The notes beneath the pieces are model-generated. The model was not told the DNA's origin and did no database searches. It worked only from the letters and a program-made list of their open reading frames with translations. A stretch of DNA of 64,000 nt from the NCBI GenBank assembly GCA_040219275.1, contig JAVJSU010000099.1:1-64000 (forward strand), given 5' to 3'. Every line of letters begins with the position of its first letter. Position 1 is the first letter of the stretch. Position numbers and translations under genes: made by a program. This document shows, piece after piece, positions 1 to 7,299 of the stretch. The DNA is from JAVJSU01 sp040219275 (GTDB taxonomy: Bacteria > Chloroflexota > Anaerolineae > Aggregatilineales > Phototrophicaceae).

Positions 1-151
1 AAAGCACTGTTCTATACTCGCACCGAATTCTGTTGACATGAGGCTTTCCTTTTTCGCCCCATTGTCTCTCTTTTCCTATTTTGATGCGATTACCCTGCGT
101 TTGTTATCTGTAGGTTTGTTGCACGTTTGATAAGCGTTGTACAATCGGCGG

Positions 152-181
152 TTGACTAGACATACGTCAATTCAGTAGACT
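152..181 (+). promoter_or_regulatory. candidate sigma-70-type promoter upstream of the NUDIX gene
   Basis: A TTGACT hexamer at 152-157 is followed after 18 bases by TAGACT at 176-181, which resembles a -35/-10 pair. It would place a transcript start near 188, about 45 bases before the NUDIX start. The first 233 bases of the window otherwise hold no gene that I can see. Both hexamers deviate from consensus, so this is tentative. Confidence 0.3.
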
Positions 182-233
182 TTAACACTCAGCAGGTTAG
201 CAATGACCTTTGCAGGGTCAAAAGTGAGAGAAG

Positions 234-710
234 TTGCGTAGACGCATTGCTATAGTTTTAAGACGATCCCCGTGGCTAATGGCATTTGCATACATGATTT
301 TTCGACTTTTTCAACGAAAATATACAATCGGGGTTGTGGGTGTTGTCTTTAATAAATTTGGAGAAGTGCTCATCGTAGAGCATGTATTTCATCCAAAACA
401 TCCCTGGGGATTACCGGGTGGATGGCTGGAACACAGTGAAACCCCATCAGAAACGATTATCCGCGAATTACGAGAAGAACTTACGCTCACCGTAGAGACA
501 GGACCCGTCTTGTTGATGGAATTCACCAACAGAAATCATCTCGATATAGCGTTTTTATGTAATGCAAAAAGTGAAATAGGCAACATCAGTAAAGAATTAC
601 TCGGCTATCAATGGATTAAACCCGAAACCCTACCCCGCATCCGTTTTTTCCATAAGCGAGCAATTCAGCAAGCACTCTCATTCAACGAGCTTAATGGTAT
701 TGATTTATGA
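234..710 (+). CDS. NUDIX hydrolase
   Basis: A 158-residue protein of the NUDIX family, which hydrolyses nucleoside diphosphates linked to another moiety. The NUDIX box is at about residues 61-83: G-x5-E-x7-REL-x-EE-L-T-L, with the usual Gly of the last EExGU element replaced by Thr. The metal-binding RE and EE residues are intact. An N-terminal hydrophobic stretch (about residues 14-25) and basic start precede the domain. The start is TTG with a purine-rich GAGAG just upstream; an ATG at about residue 16 is an alternative. Its stop codon overlaps the ATG of the serine hydrolase (ATGA), so the two are probably translationally coupled. The substrate cannot be told from sequence. Confidence 0.9.
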   Translation: MRRRIAIVLRRSPWLMAFAYMIFRLFQRKYTIGVVGVVFNKFGEVLIVEHVFHPKHPWGLPGGWLEHSETPSETIIRELREELTLTVETGPVLLMEFTNRNHLDIAFLCNAKSEIGNISKELLGYQWIKPETLPRIRFFHKRAIQQALSFNELNGIDL

Positions 711-2344
711 CAAGCACACTAAGTGGTAAAGGGACACGAAGATCGAGATCGCGCTCATCGTTGGCGCTTCCGCTGGTTTCCGTGGCATTGATGATTGCCG
801 GAGCAAGTTTATTCCTGATCCAACTCATAAATTTTAGTCAACAGGAAGATCGGCTTCCTAATGATATTCTCGTTGCGGGTGTTGATGTCGGTGGAATGCA
901 ACCTGCACAAGCAGTTCGTACATGGGAACAGGCACTGGCACAACCTATTGTGCTTTACTACGGTGAAAGTCCCATCTTGCTTGATCCCTCATCTATTGGC
1001 TTTCGTCCGAACTCACAAACGATGCTCGCAGAAGCCCTCGCCGCAAGAGAAACTGAAGGCTCATTCTGGGTACGCTTTTTTAATCATCTGACACAACAGG
1101 AATTACAACAATTCATTGAAATCCCTCTTTTTGCAGATTATCAGCAAAATTTACTGGAGCAATTTCTGTCAGACATTAGCCAGCGTTACGATAGAACTTC
1201 GGGTCAAGCGGGTTATGATGTGCAAACATTAACCACATTTACCGGCGAATCTGGCGTTGTCCTCAATATTGCCGAAGCAGAAAATCTGATTGATGCCGCC
1301 TTACGGAGTCCCGGTAATCGCACGATTGCCTTACCTGTAGGCAATGCGCGAACTGCCCGCCCGAACATCGACACACTAGAAAATCTCATCATTGATTATC
1401 TCGACAGCCAAAACTTTATTTATGATGGACAAGCAACAACGGCTTCGGTTTTCATTCTCGACCTTGAGACCGGCGAAGAAGTTAATATTCTAGGCGATGT
1501 TGCATACTCCGCCGCTAGTACCATGAAGTTAGGCATTATGATTGACTATTTTCGTTATCTAAACACCCCACCAACGCAAGAAGAAGGCTGGTTACTAGCA
1601 AACTCCCTACTCTGTAGTCGCAACTCATCTTCAAACCTACTAATGCAAATCAGTGGTGGCGGTACGGACATATTCAATGGCATTGCCAATGTGACGGAAA
1701 CAATCCAATATCTCGGTGCGCGGAACTCCTATATTTCTGCGCCGTTTGTTGAGATCGAGGGGCAATTCCCCGGCGCGATTGGTGCACCAGACACTTCACC
1801 AAATCAAGCGTATCAAACCACTGCAGACCCATATAACCAGACCACTGCGGAAGATATGGGGACGTTACTTACTCTCGTCTACGATTGTGCAACCTATGGT
1901 TCAGGATTAATTACAGCATATCCGAATGGAGAATTCACGCAGAACGAGTGTCGGCAAATGGTTGAATTGATGAGTGCTAACAATTTACTGAGGTTGTTAC
2001 AGGGAGGAATACCAGAAAACACCCGAATTTCGCATAAGAACGGCTGGCTTGATGATATGGTAGGTGATGCGGGCATTGTCTATTCGCCTAATGACCGCAA
2101 CTACGTCATCTCAGTCTATCTATGGGAACAAACAGAATCGGGATTTCAGGACTTTCAGCGATTGTGGCCCCTTGTTGAGGGCATTTCTCGTGCGACGTGG
2201 AACTATTTTAACCCAGACGCAACCATACTCACCTCACGGGCAGATCTACCTGCAACCGCACAAGATTGTGAGGGGAATTATTTACCACCGGATGCCTCAG
2301 CAGTGAACTTAGATGATATTGACAGTTGGAGAATAACACCTTAA
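707..2344 (+). CDS. membrane-anchored beta-lactamase-like serine hydrolase with YoaR-type N-terminal domain
   Basis: A 545-residue protein with one N-terminal membrane segment (about residues 20-44). A region then resembles the putative peptidoglycan-binding YoaR/VanW-type domain (about residues 50-220), followed by a penicillin-recognising serine hydrolase domain. The three active-site motifs are visible: S-T-M-K at residues 271-274, S-S-N about 35 residues later, and H-K-N-G near residue 445 in place of K-T/S-G. This fits a class A beta-lactamase-like or DD-peptidase-like enzyme acting outside the membrane. It starts inside the stop codon of the NUDIX gene and its own stop overlaps by four bases the stop of the convergent anti-sigma kinase gene. 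Whether it acts on beta-lactams or on wall peptides cannot be decided here. Confidence 0.85.
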   Translation: MTSTLSGKGTRRSRSRSSLALPLVSVALMIAGASLFLIQLINFSQQEDRLPNDILVAGVDVGGMQPAQAVRTWEQALAQPIVLYYGESPILLDPSSIGFRPNSQTMLAEALAARETEGSFWVRFFNHLTQQELQQFIEIPLFADYQQNLLEQFLSDISQRYDRTSGQAGYDVQTLTTFTGESGVVLNIAEAENLIDAALRSPGNRTIALPVGNARTARPNIDTLENLIIDYLDSQNFIYDGQATTASVFILDLETGEEVNILGDVAYSAASTMKLGIMIDYFRYLNTPPTQEEGWLLANSLLCSRNSSSNLLMQISGGGTDIFNGIANVTETIQYLGARNSYISAPFVEIEGQFPGAIGAPDTSPNQAYQTTADPYNQTTAEDMGTLLTLVYDCATYGSGLITAYPNGEFTQNECRQMVELMSANNLLRLLQGGIPENTRISHKNGWLDDMVGDAGIVYSPNDRNYVISVYLWEQTESGFQDFQRLWPLVEGISRATWNYFNPDATILTSRADLPATAQDCEGNYLPPDASAVNLDDIDSWRITP

Positions 2345-2772
2345 TCAGATGTAGTTAACTGTTTTTCCATCACGAAATGGTTACGATCGCCTTCATAATT
2401 GTAAGCGAGATTGTCCATATATTTCTTGACGAAAACAATACCCCAACCACCACCTTCCCGCTCCCATAATGGAGTGGATGGATCAGGACTGGGTTGTTGC
2501 AACGGGTCAAATTGAGGCGCATCGTCAATAATTGTAATGATGAAAAATTCTTGCGTTTTCTCCGTAACAATTTCAACGACTTTATTACTACCGTCGTAAT
2601 TATAACCGTGTTCAATCACGTTCGTGAGTACTTCTTCAACGGAAAGGTGACAATGATAAACAGCATCTTCACCCAATCCTATGGCACGCGCTTGTGTATT
2701 AACGAATTCACAGGCATCTTCAATTTTTTCGATTACAGCAGGTATCGTCATATGGTGTTTCTGATTTTCCAT
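2341..2772 (-). CDS. anti-sigma regulatory factor, RsbW/SpoIIAB-like serine kinase
   Basis: A 143-residue GHKL-fold ATPase of the anti-sigma kinase type. The N-box is at about residues 46-58 (EEVLTNVIEHGY). A D-D-A-P motif follows near residue 84 and the glycine-rich G-G-G-W-G-I box near residue 107. Such proteins bind either a sigma factor or an unphosphorylated STAS antagonist, which they phosphorylate on Ser. The STAS gene lies 60 bases upstream on the same strand, so the pair forms a partner-switching module. No PP2C phosphatase or matching sigma factor is adjacent. The last four bases overlap the end of the convergent serine hydrolase gene. Confidence 0.88.
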   Translation of the reverse strand: MENQKHHMTIPAVIEKIEDACEFVNTQARAIGLGEDAVYHCHLSVEEVLTNVIEHGYNYDGSNKVVEIVTEKTQEFFIITIIDDAPQFDPLQQPSPDPSTPLWEREGGGWGIVFVKKYMDNLAYNYEGDRNHFVMEKQLTTSD

Positions 2773-2832
2773 AAGGCAACATTCCCCGTTGGTCTAGTTG
2801 ACGATGCTTACATTAGGAAAATGGCAGACCGC

Positions 2833-3168
2833 TCAATAACTCCGCATTGCCTCGTCTTGAGTTCCATAAATTTGGAAAATTGTGTCCAATCCTGCCATTT
2901 CCAGCACCTCGCGTACACGTTCGGATGGCTGAGCAAGTCTTAAATCTCCGCTTGCCCGTTTGACCTTCTTCAATGCTGAGACGATTTCACGTAAGCCTGC
3001 ACTACTCATGTAATCAACGCCAGATAAATCCAGAACAAGCGAAACATGACCGCCATCAATCTGTGTGGACAATGCCTCACCAAATTGATTTGCGCTCATA
3101 CTATCTACACGCCCACTTGCCTCAACTAAAGTGACACTATCCTTACTGGATACACTAATATCAATCAT
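2833..3168 (-). CDS. STAS-domain anti-sigma factor antagonist, SpoIIAA/RsbV-like
   Basis: A 111-residue single STAS domain. The conserved loop D-Y-M-S-S-A-G-L at residues 52-59 carries the expected phosphorylatable serine (Ser56). The fold pattern (DLSGVDYMSS, then a helix with basic residues) matches SpoIIAA and RsbV. A good ribosome-binding site (AAGGAGAT) lies six bases before the ATG. It is the first gene of the pair with the RsbW-like kinase. By family knowledge the unphosphorylated form would bind the kinase and release its sigma factor, but the target sigma is not in this locus. The 244 bases between this gene and tatA are AT-rich and hold divergent upstream regions only. Confidence 0.9.
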   Translation of the reverse strand: MIDISVSSKDSVTLVEASGRVDSMSANQFGEALSTQIDGGHVSLVLDLSGVDYMSSAGLREIVSALKKVKRASGDLRLAQPSERVREVLEMAGLDTIFQIYGTQDEAMRSY

Positions 3169-3412
3169 GCCACTATCTCCTTACAATTCCGCTACTCATA
3201 CTATTCATTATATTCAATATGACCTACAAGTGAAATTTTCATAATAGTTGTATTGTACCTGAAATAACTGGTATATCATATTTTCTTTTCATCGGAAAAG
3301 ATTCAACAATCAAAAAATACGCTAGAAATAATGAGAAATTTTCGCTTTAGCTATATACTCGTAATAAACTAGTGCTAAAATAAAGTTCGAAGTTCAAAAA
3401 AAGGAGTGAGCA

Positions 3413-3580
3413 ATGCCTAATTTTAACGGTCCAGAGTTACTCATTGTACTCGTCATCGTTGTCCTGTTGTTTGGCGTTGGGCGTGTATCGAAGATTGGTG
3501 GAGAAATGGGACAGGCTGTCGCAAATTTCCGAAAAGGTCTCCGTGAAGCTGGCGAAGAAAAAGACGAAACTCAAGAATAG
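3413..3580 (+). CDS. tatA: twin-arginine translocase subunit TatA/TatE
   Basis: A 55-residue protein with the TatA layout: a short N-terminus, one membrane helix (about residues 8-20, LLIVLVIVVLLFG), the F-G-x-G-R hinge, an amphipathic helix (KIGGEMGQAVANFRKGL) and an acidic tail. TatA forms the variable-size pore of the Tat pathway for folded proteins. The ribosome-binding site AAGGAGTG sits nine bases before the ATG. It is a single-gene unit followed by a strong terminator. No tatC is present in the window. At 55 residues it is short but within the range of minimal TatA proteins. Confidence 0.92.
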   Translation: MPNFNGPELLIVLVIVVLLFGVGRVSKIGGEMGQAVANFRKGLREAGEEKDETQE

Positions 3581-3625
3581 TGCTCTTCGTTTTATCAATT
3601 TCAATATTTACCAGCCTCAGCACAT

Positions 3626-3670
3626 AACTAAGGCGATGAAGTCCAAATCCTCATCGCCTTAGTTATTTTT
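3626..3670 (+). terminator. intrinsic terminator of tatA
   Basis: A perfect 14-base-pair stem (3626-3639 with 3651-3664) and an 11-base loop are followed by ATTTTT. It lies 45 bases past the tatA stop. The reverse direction has no T tract, so it should act on the plus strand only. Confidence 0.9.
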
Positions 3671-3688
3671 AGCCTAATTTGTTAGCAG

Positions 3689-5287
3689 TTAATCCTCGAT
3701 TCTAACCGTTAGAATCTCCCCATTAGTACGTCCCACCCGATCATAGCGATCAACGATTAGAGAAATCTGTAGCGTTGAACCGACGAAATCATTTGGAACA
3801 ACAATGTTTAATGTACCCGTCGGCGATAGATCATTATATAGCGCATCTGGTTCAAAATTCGGTGAAGATACATTTGTTCCGGCAGGATACAGCTCGATCC
3901 AGATGTTTTCTGCATTTCGGGTTTCCCAACGCAGGGTCAAATTATCCCCCGCCGAAGCTGTGGTAGGAAATACTGTAAAGTAAACCACCTCAGAAGTCAT
4001 CGCTGGTGGGGTGATATTTATCGGTGTAATCGCAGTTAGTACCATCACGGGTGTTGATGTTACCTCAGCGATATACCCAACTGAACTTATTACGGGCAAA
4101 TCTTCACAATTGAAGTATTGCAGAACTAATTCTGCATCCACCCATCCAACCCAATTGCGTGATAGCGCGGTATAACTGACCTGAAACCAGCCATTATCGC
4201 TCTCTGCCTGTACCGTCGCTGTAACCTGAGGTCTGATTGTGTTGATAATTTCGTACTCTGTTCCCGGTCCTGAATACATATCAACTCCGGTAGCGGTTGA
4301 TGAGCTACTAACAAGGCAATGCTGGCTAATCGAGACATTCGTCCCGGATTGCGTCGGTGTGGGTAAAGGTAGATTATCGCAAATGCCCTCAAGTGTGATC
4401 AAACCACCGTCTATCCACCCCGTAATCGCACGCGGTTGCATGATGCGAAGTGTTTGGTACCAACCATTGTCACTACTCGTAAATACTTCAATTCGTTCGC
4501 CAGGGTTCAATACATCCACGAGATCATATTCGATACCGGGGAACGCATAAATACTCACAATTTCACGCTGATTGTTCACCGCATAGCACGCAGTTGTTTG
4601 AACATCCGCTTGTGCAGAAAAACTCTGTTGTGAAAGGGCGGCGATATCTTCATCAACTCCGCCTCCAACTCCCCCGCTACCAATTCCTGAGTTTAGGGTT
4701 GGAACTGTTTGTAGATCAGGAGGTAAGGGCGTTGAAGCGACAGATGGCGTTATTATTTGTGTCGGGTCTGGTGTAATTGATGCCTCTATTTCCCCAACAG
4801 ATGTTGTGGTTTCTACACCTGACGAAGACAATGCCGCAACACCCGTGCCGTCGTTTTCTCCAAGACTATCATTCTCATCATAGGGCAACGACATATACAC
4901 CAACAACATCACCACAATAAATACGACCGTTACTGCCGCAACAAGCGTTAACGGAATTTGAATGTTGTTCCGCTGTAACCACGTTATGCGTGAATTTAAT
5001 CGTTGGTCACGCCGTGGAAGCGCAATAATCGGTTTGCGGGGAGGCGCGACAGGCACGGATTGTCCCGTGCTTTGAACAGCCTTCACGATATGGTTAGATA
5101 AGGGTGGCAGTCCTCGGGCTTCCTCAGATGAAGTCTGCCAAACTGCCGCGGCAATCGAACTCCATTCTTCAACCTGATGGCGGCATTCGATACAGTCTGC
5201 AATATGACTTTCCAACGCGACCGTCTCTTTGGATGAAAGCGTTTTAGCCACATAAAATGGGATTAAATCTTCCCATGGTTTATGCAT
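3689..5287 (-). CDS. zinc-finger anti-sigma factor with extracytoplasmic SH3-like domains
   Basis: A 532-residue membrane protein. The N-terminal cytoplasmic domain has the zf-HC2 pattern H-x3-C-x2-C (H-I-A-D-C-I-E-C, about residues 28-35), typical of ZAS anti-sigma factors. One membrane helix lies at about residues 111-134. Outside come a Ser/Thr-rich linker, two SH3b-like modules (about residues 229-300 and 322-395, each with a G-W-[YF] core, a G-W-[IV]-D strand and paired cysteines), then a C-terminal beta-rich domain of about 120 residues. It overlaps the upstream ECF sigma gene by eight bases, so it should sequester that sigma factor at the membrane. SH3b domains often bind peptidoglycan, which suggests wall sensing; this is inference. 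Confidence 0.88.
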   Translation of the reverse strand: MHKPWEDLIPFYVAKTLSSKETVALESHIADCIECRHQVEEWSSIAAAVWQTSSEEARGLPPLSNHIVKAVQSTGQSVPVAPPRKPIIALPRRDQRLNSRITWLQRNNIQIPLTLVAAVTVVFIVVMLLVYMSLPYDENDSLGENDGTGVAALSSSGVETTTSVGEIEASITPDPTQIITPSVASTPLPPDLQTVPTLNSGIGSGGVGGGVDEDIAALSQQSFSAQADVQTTACYAVNNQREIVSIYAFPGIEYDLVDVLNPGERIEVFTSSDNGWYQTLRIMQPRAITGWIDGGLITLEGICDNLPLPTPTQSGTNVSISQHCLVSSSSTATGVDMYSGPGTEYEIINTIRPQVTATVQAESDNGWFQVSYTALSRNWVGWVDAELVLQYFNCEDLPVISSVGYIAEVTSTPVMVLTAITPINITPPAMTSEVVYFTVFPTTASAGDNLTLRWETRNAENIWIELYPAGTNVSSPNFEPDALYNDLSPTGTLNIVVPNDFVGSTLQISLIVDRYDRVGRTNGEILTVRIED

Positions 5288-5867
5288 CAGAGACCTCCCC
5301 CATCATTTGCATAATACGTCGAAGGGTTTCCTTCGCCCGATGCAAGCGACTTTTCACCGTTCCTACAGTAATTCCAAGCACATCCGCAATTTCCGGTCCA
5401 GTGAGTTGATGGAAAAACACCAATTCCAGAATCTCTCTGTGTGCTGGTGGCAAGGTTTGAATAGCATCTTTCAGCATCATATGTTCTGATCGTCTAACAA
5501 CTTTCTCCAAAGGACCTGTGTCGGTACTATACGCATTCAAATCCTCCTCCAGAGGAACAAAATTAGGTAACTTTTTTCGTTGCGTGTTGATTGCCCGATT
5601 ACGAGCAATGACAAGTAACCATGTGCGAACCTTGCTATCTCCACGAAATTTCGCGGCACTGTTCCACGCGGCAAGCATCACATCCTGTAGCACTTCTTCC
5701 GCGAGCTGACGATCTCTTAAGAAATTGGTCAGGTAGCCTAAAATCCCACCACCGTGCCGTGCATATAGCTCGTCCAAAGCGCGCGCATCCCCTCTTGCCA
5801 TCGACTCAATCAAGGCATAATCAGGGTCTTCATCATAAAACTCTACTGAGTCGGTGTTGTCCGCCAT
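5280..5867 (-). CDS. ECF-type RNA polymerase sigma-70 factor
   Basis: A 195-residue sigma factor with region 2 (about residues 20-90, including LAEEVLQDVMLAAW and the WLLVIARNRAIN segment) and region 4 (about residues 135-187, LTGPEIADVLGITVGTVKSRLHRAK, a clear helix-turn-helix). Region 3 is absent, as in ECF sigmas. The start ATG follows a strong GGAGGGAAG ribosome-binding site. Its 3' end overlaps the anti-sigma gene by eight bases, the usual sigma/anti-sigma coupling. A GGAACC...GTC element directly upstream suggests that it transcribes its own operon. Confidence 0.95.
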   Translation of the reverse strand: MADNTDSVEFYDEDPDYALIESMARGDARALDELYARHGGGILGYLTNFLRDRQLAEEVLQDVMLAAWNSAAKFRGDSKVRTWLLVIARNRAINTQRKKLPNFVPLEEDLNAYSTDTGPLEKVVRRSEHMMLKDAIQTLPPAHREILELVFFHQLTGPEIADVLGITVGTVKSRLHRAKETLRRIMQMMGEVSDA

Positions 5868-5888
5868 CTTCCCTCCGCCGGTACATCT

Positions 5889-5919
5889 CTTTTGACACCT
5901 ATCTCACTTAATAGGTTCC
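5889..5919 (-). promoter_or_regulatory. candidate autoregulatory ECF promoter with embedded inverted repeat
   Basis: On the minus strand, GGAACC (5919-5914) is followed after 17 bases by GTCAAA (5896-5891). This resembles the GGAAC/GTC promoters of ECF sigma factors. The predicted start lies about 18 bases before the sigma ATG, leaving room for its ribosome-binding site. A perfect 6-base inverted repeat (ACCTAT and ATAGGT) spans the region between the two elements. The remaining bases up to 6041 form the divergent upstream region of the lipoprotein gene. Confidence 0.5.
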
Positions 5920-6041
5920 AAATTACCTTCGTCATTTACTCTATCTTCATAATTCTGTGTCATTTGACTACAAAATAATGAATGCGTAAGGTTTTTACGC
6001 TACACTTTGTTGATAATTGTTCCTAAATTATAGGATTAAAC

Positions 6042-6506
6042 GTGAGACGTTTTTTCAGTGCAATCACAATAACCTTATTACTATGCGCCTGTAACTTATT
6101 GAATGATATAACCATTGTGAACCAACCTGACCCAATTCCAACTGCTAATGCGAATGTAACCTATGTTCGTGCAATCGAAAATTCGGCTGGTACATGGACA
6201 TTTCATGTCACCGTCGCGCATCCTGATACAGGATGGGAGGATTATGCTGACGGGTGGGATGTTGTTTTGCCCGATGGAATGGTCATCACACCTGATGCAA
6301 CAAGTGACTTCACGCGACTATTGCTACATCCACATGAAAACGAACAACCATTTACAAGAAGTCAAAGCGGAATCATCATTCCTGAAAACGTTACACAAGT
6401 AACGGTACGCGCCCATGACCTTGTACACGGCTATGGTGGCGAAGAAGTGATAGTTTTTCTAACAGAGGCAAGCGGAGAGGATTTCGAGGTTGTTCGGGCA
6501 GAATAA
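6042..6506 (+). CDS. small predicted lipoprotein of unknown function
   Basis: A 154-residue protein with a basic start, a hydrophobic core and a plausible lipobox L-C-A-C at about residues 14-17, so it is probably lipid-anchored outside the membrane. The mature part is beta-rich and carries acidic, aromatic-rich segments (for example D-G-W-D-V-V-L-P-D-G near residue 70). I recognise no family with certainty. The start is GTG, with AGGAT about nine bases upstream. It diverges from the sigma operon and converges on the response regulator, with a terminator hairpin between. Confidence 0.7.
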   Translation: MRRFFSAITITLLLCACNLLNDITIVNQPDPIPTANANVTYVRAIENSAGTWTFHVTVAHPDTGWEDYADGWDVVLPDGMVITPDATSDFTRLLLHPHENEQPFTRSQSGIIIPENVTQVTVRAHDLVHGYGGEEVIVFLTEASGEDFEVVRAE

Positions 6507-6527
6507 TAAAAGCTCCCGTTAGGGAGC
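6502..6527 (-). terminator. intrinsic terminator of the NarL-type regulator
   Basis: A hairpin GCTCCC-loop-GGGAGC (6512-6527) is followed on the minus strand by TTTTATTATT, so it best fits termination of the leftward response regulator gene. In the plus direction the T tract is poor, though the hairpin may also help end the lipoprotein transcript. Confidence 0.7.
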
Positions 6528-6539
6528 GCTTATGGTTGG

Positions 6540-7217
6540 TTATTTCTTGTCATCTGATGGAGGCACCAGCTCGTGAATATTGTTCTTAACCGCATACGCC
6601 GCCGCCTCTGCTCGATTTGAAACGTTGATTTTGCTGAGTATACTGCTCACATAATTCCGTACAGTTCCTTCACCGAGATAGAGTTTTACCGCAATTTGAC
6701 GGTTTGTTAAGCCCTGCGAAACAAGGTTTAACACTGCCATCTCCTGCGGTGTTAGATCAGCAAATGCCGCCGTATGTTGTGCTTCATTGATCTTTCGCAT
6801 TTCAGCAAACACTGTCGCTGTCATCGCAGGATCAAGCATACTCTCGCCCTGACTGATGCGGTCAATTGCATTAACTAGATCATTATCGCTAATTCGCTTC
6901 AGAACATATCCTGAAGCACCTGCCTGAATCGCCGCAAATAACAACTCATCTTCCGCATAGGATGTCAACATAATCACACGACATCCATCTACTTTTTCGA
7001 CGATTTGACGGCAAGCCTCTATTCCAGATAAGCCCGGCATTCGAATATCCAGAACAGCAATATCCGGCGACCATTCGACTGCCCTAGTCACGGCTTCCTC
7101 ACCTGTAGATGCTTCTGCAACAACGCGAAGGTGGTCGTGATGCTCCAATAGCGCCTTTAAACCCGCCCGCACAACTGAATGGTCGTCCGCAACTAGGATT
7201 CTAATTGTTCTGGACAT
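6540..7217 (-). CDS. NarL/FixJ-family response regulator
   Basis: A 225-residue two-domain regulator. The receiver (about residues 5-120) has D11-D12, the phospho-acceptor D57 in A-V-L-D-I-R-M-P, the T/S switch in MLTSYA and the K in Y-V-L-K-R. A linker leads to a LuxR-type helix-turn-helix (about residues 150-212: LTPQEMAVLNLVSQGLTNRQ, then GTVRNYVSSILSKI). It is encoded divergently from a GAF/HisKA_3 histidine kinase 82 bases away, its likely partner. This type of system often senses redox, gas or envelope signals; the actual signal is unknown here. Confidence 0.95.
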   Translation of the reverse strand: MSRTIRILVADDHSVVRAGLKALLEHHDHLRVVAEASTGEEAVTRAVEWSPDIAVLDIRMPGLSGIEACRQIVEKVDGCRVIMLTSYAEDELLFAAIQAGASGYVLKRISDNDLVNAIDRISQGESMLDPAMTATVFAEMRKINEAQHTAAFADLTPQEMAVLNLVSQGLTNRQIAVKLYLGEGTVRNYVSSILSKINVSNRAEAAAYAVKNNIHELVPPSDDKK

Positions 7218-7299
7218 CTTGTTACCCCTATTTCTCGAAACAATACCAATTTGATAGTAGAATACATCCTCTTGATAAGTCTATCGTTTTAGCGAAAAA

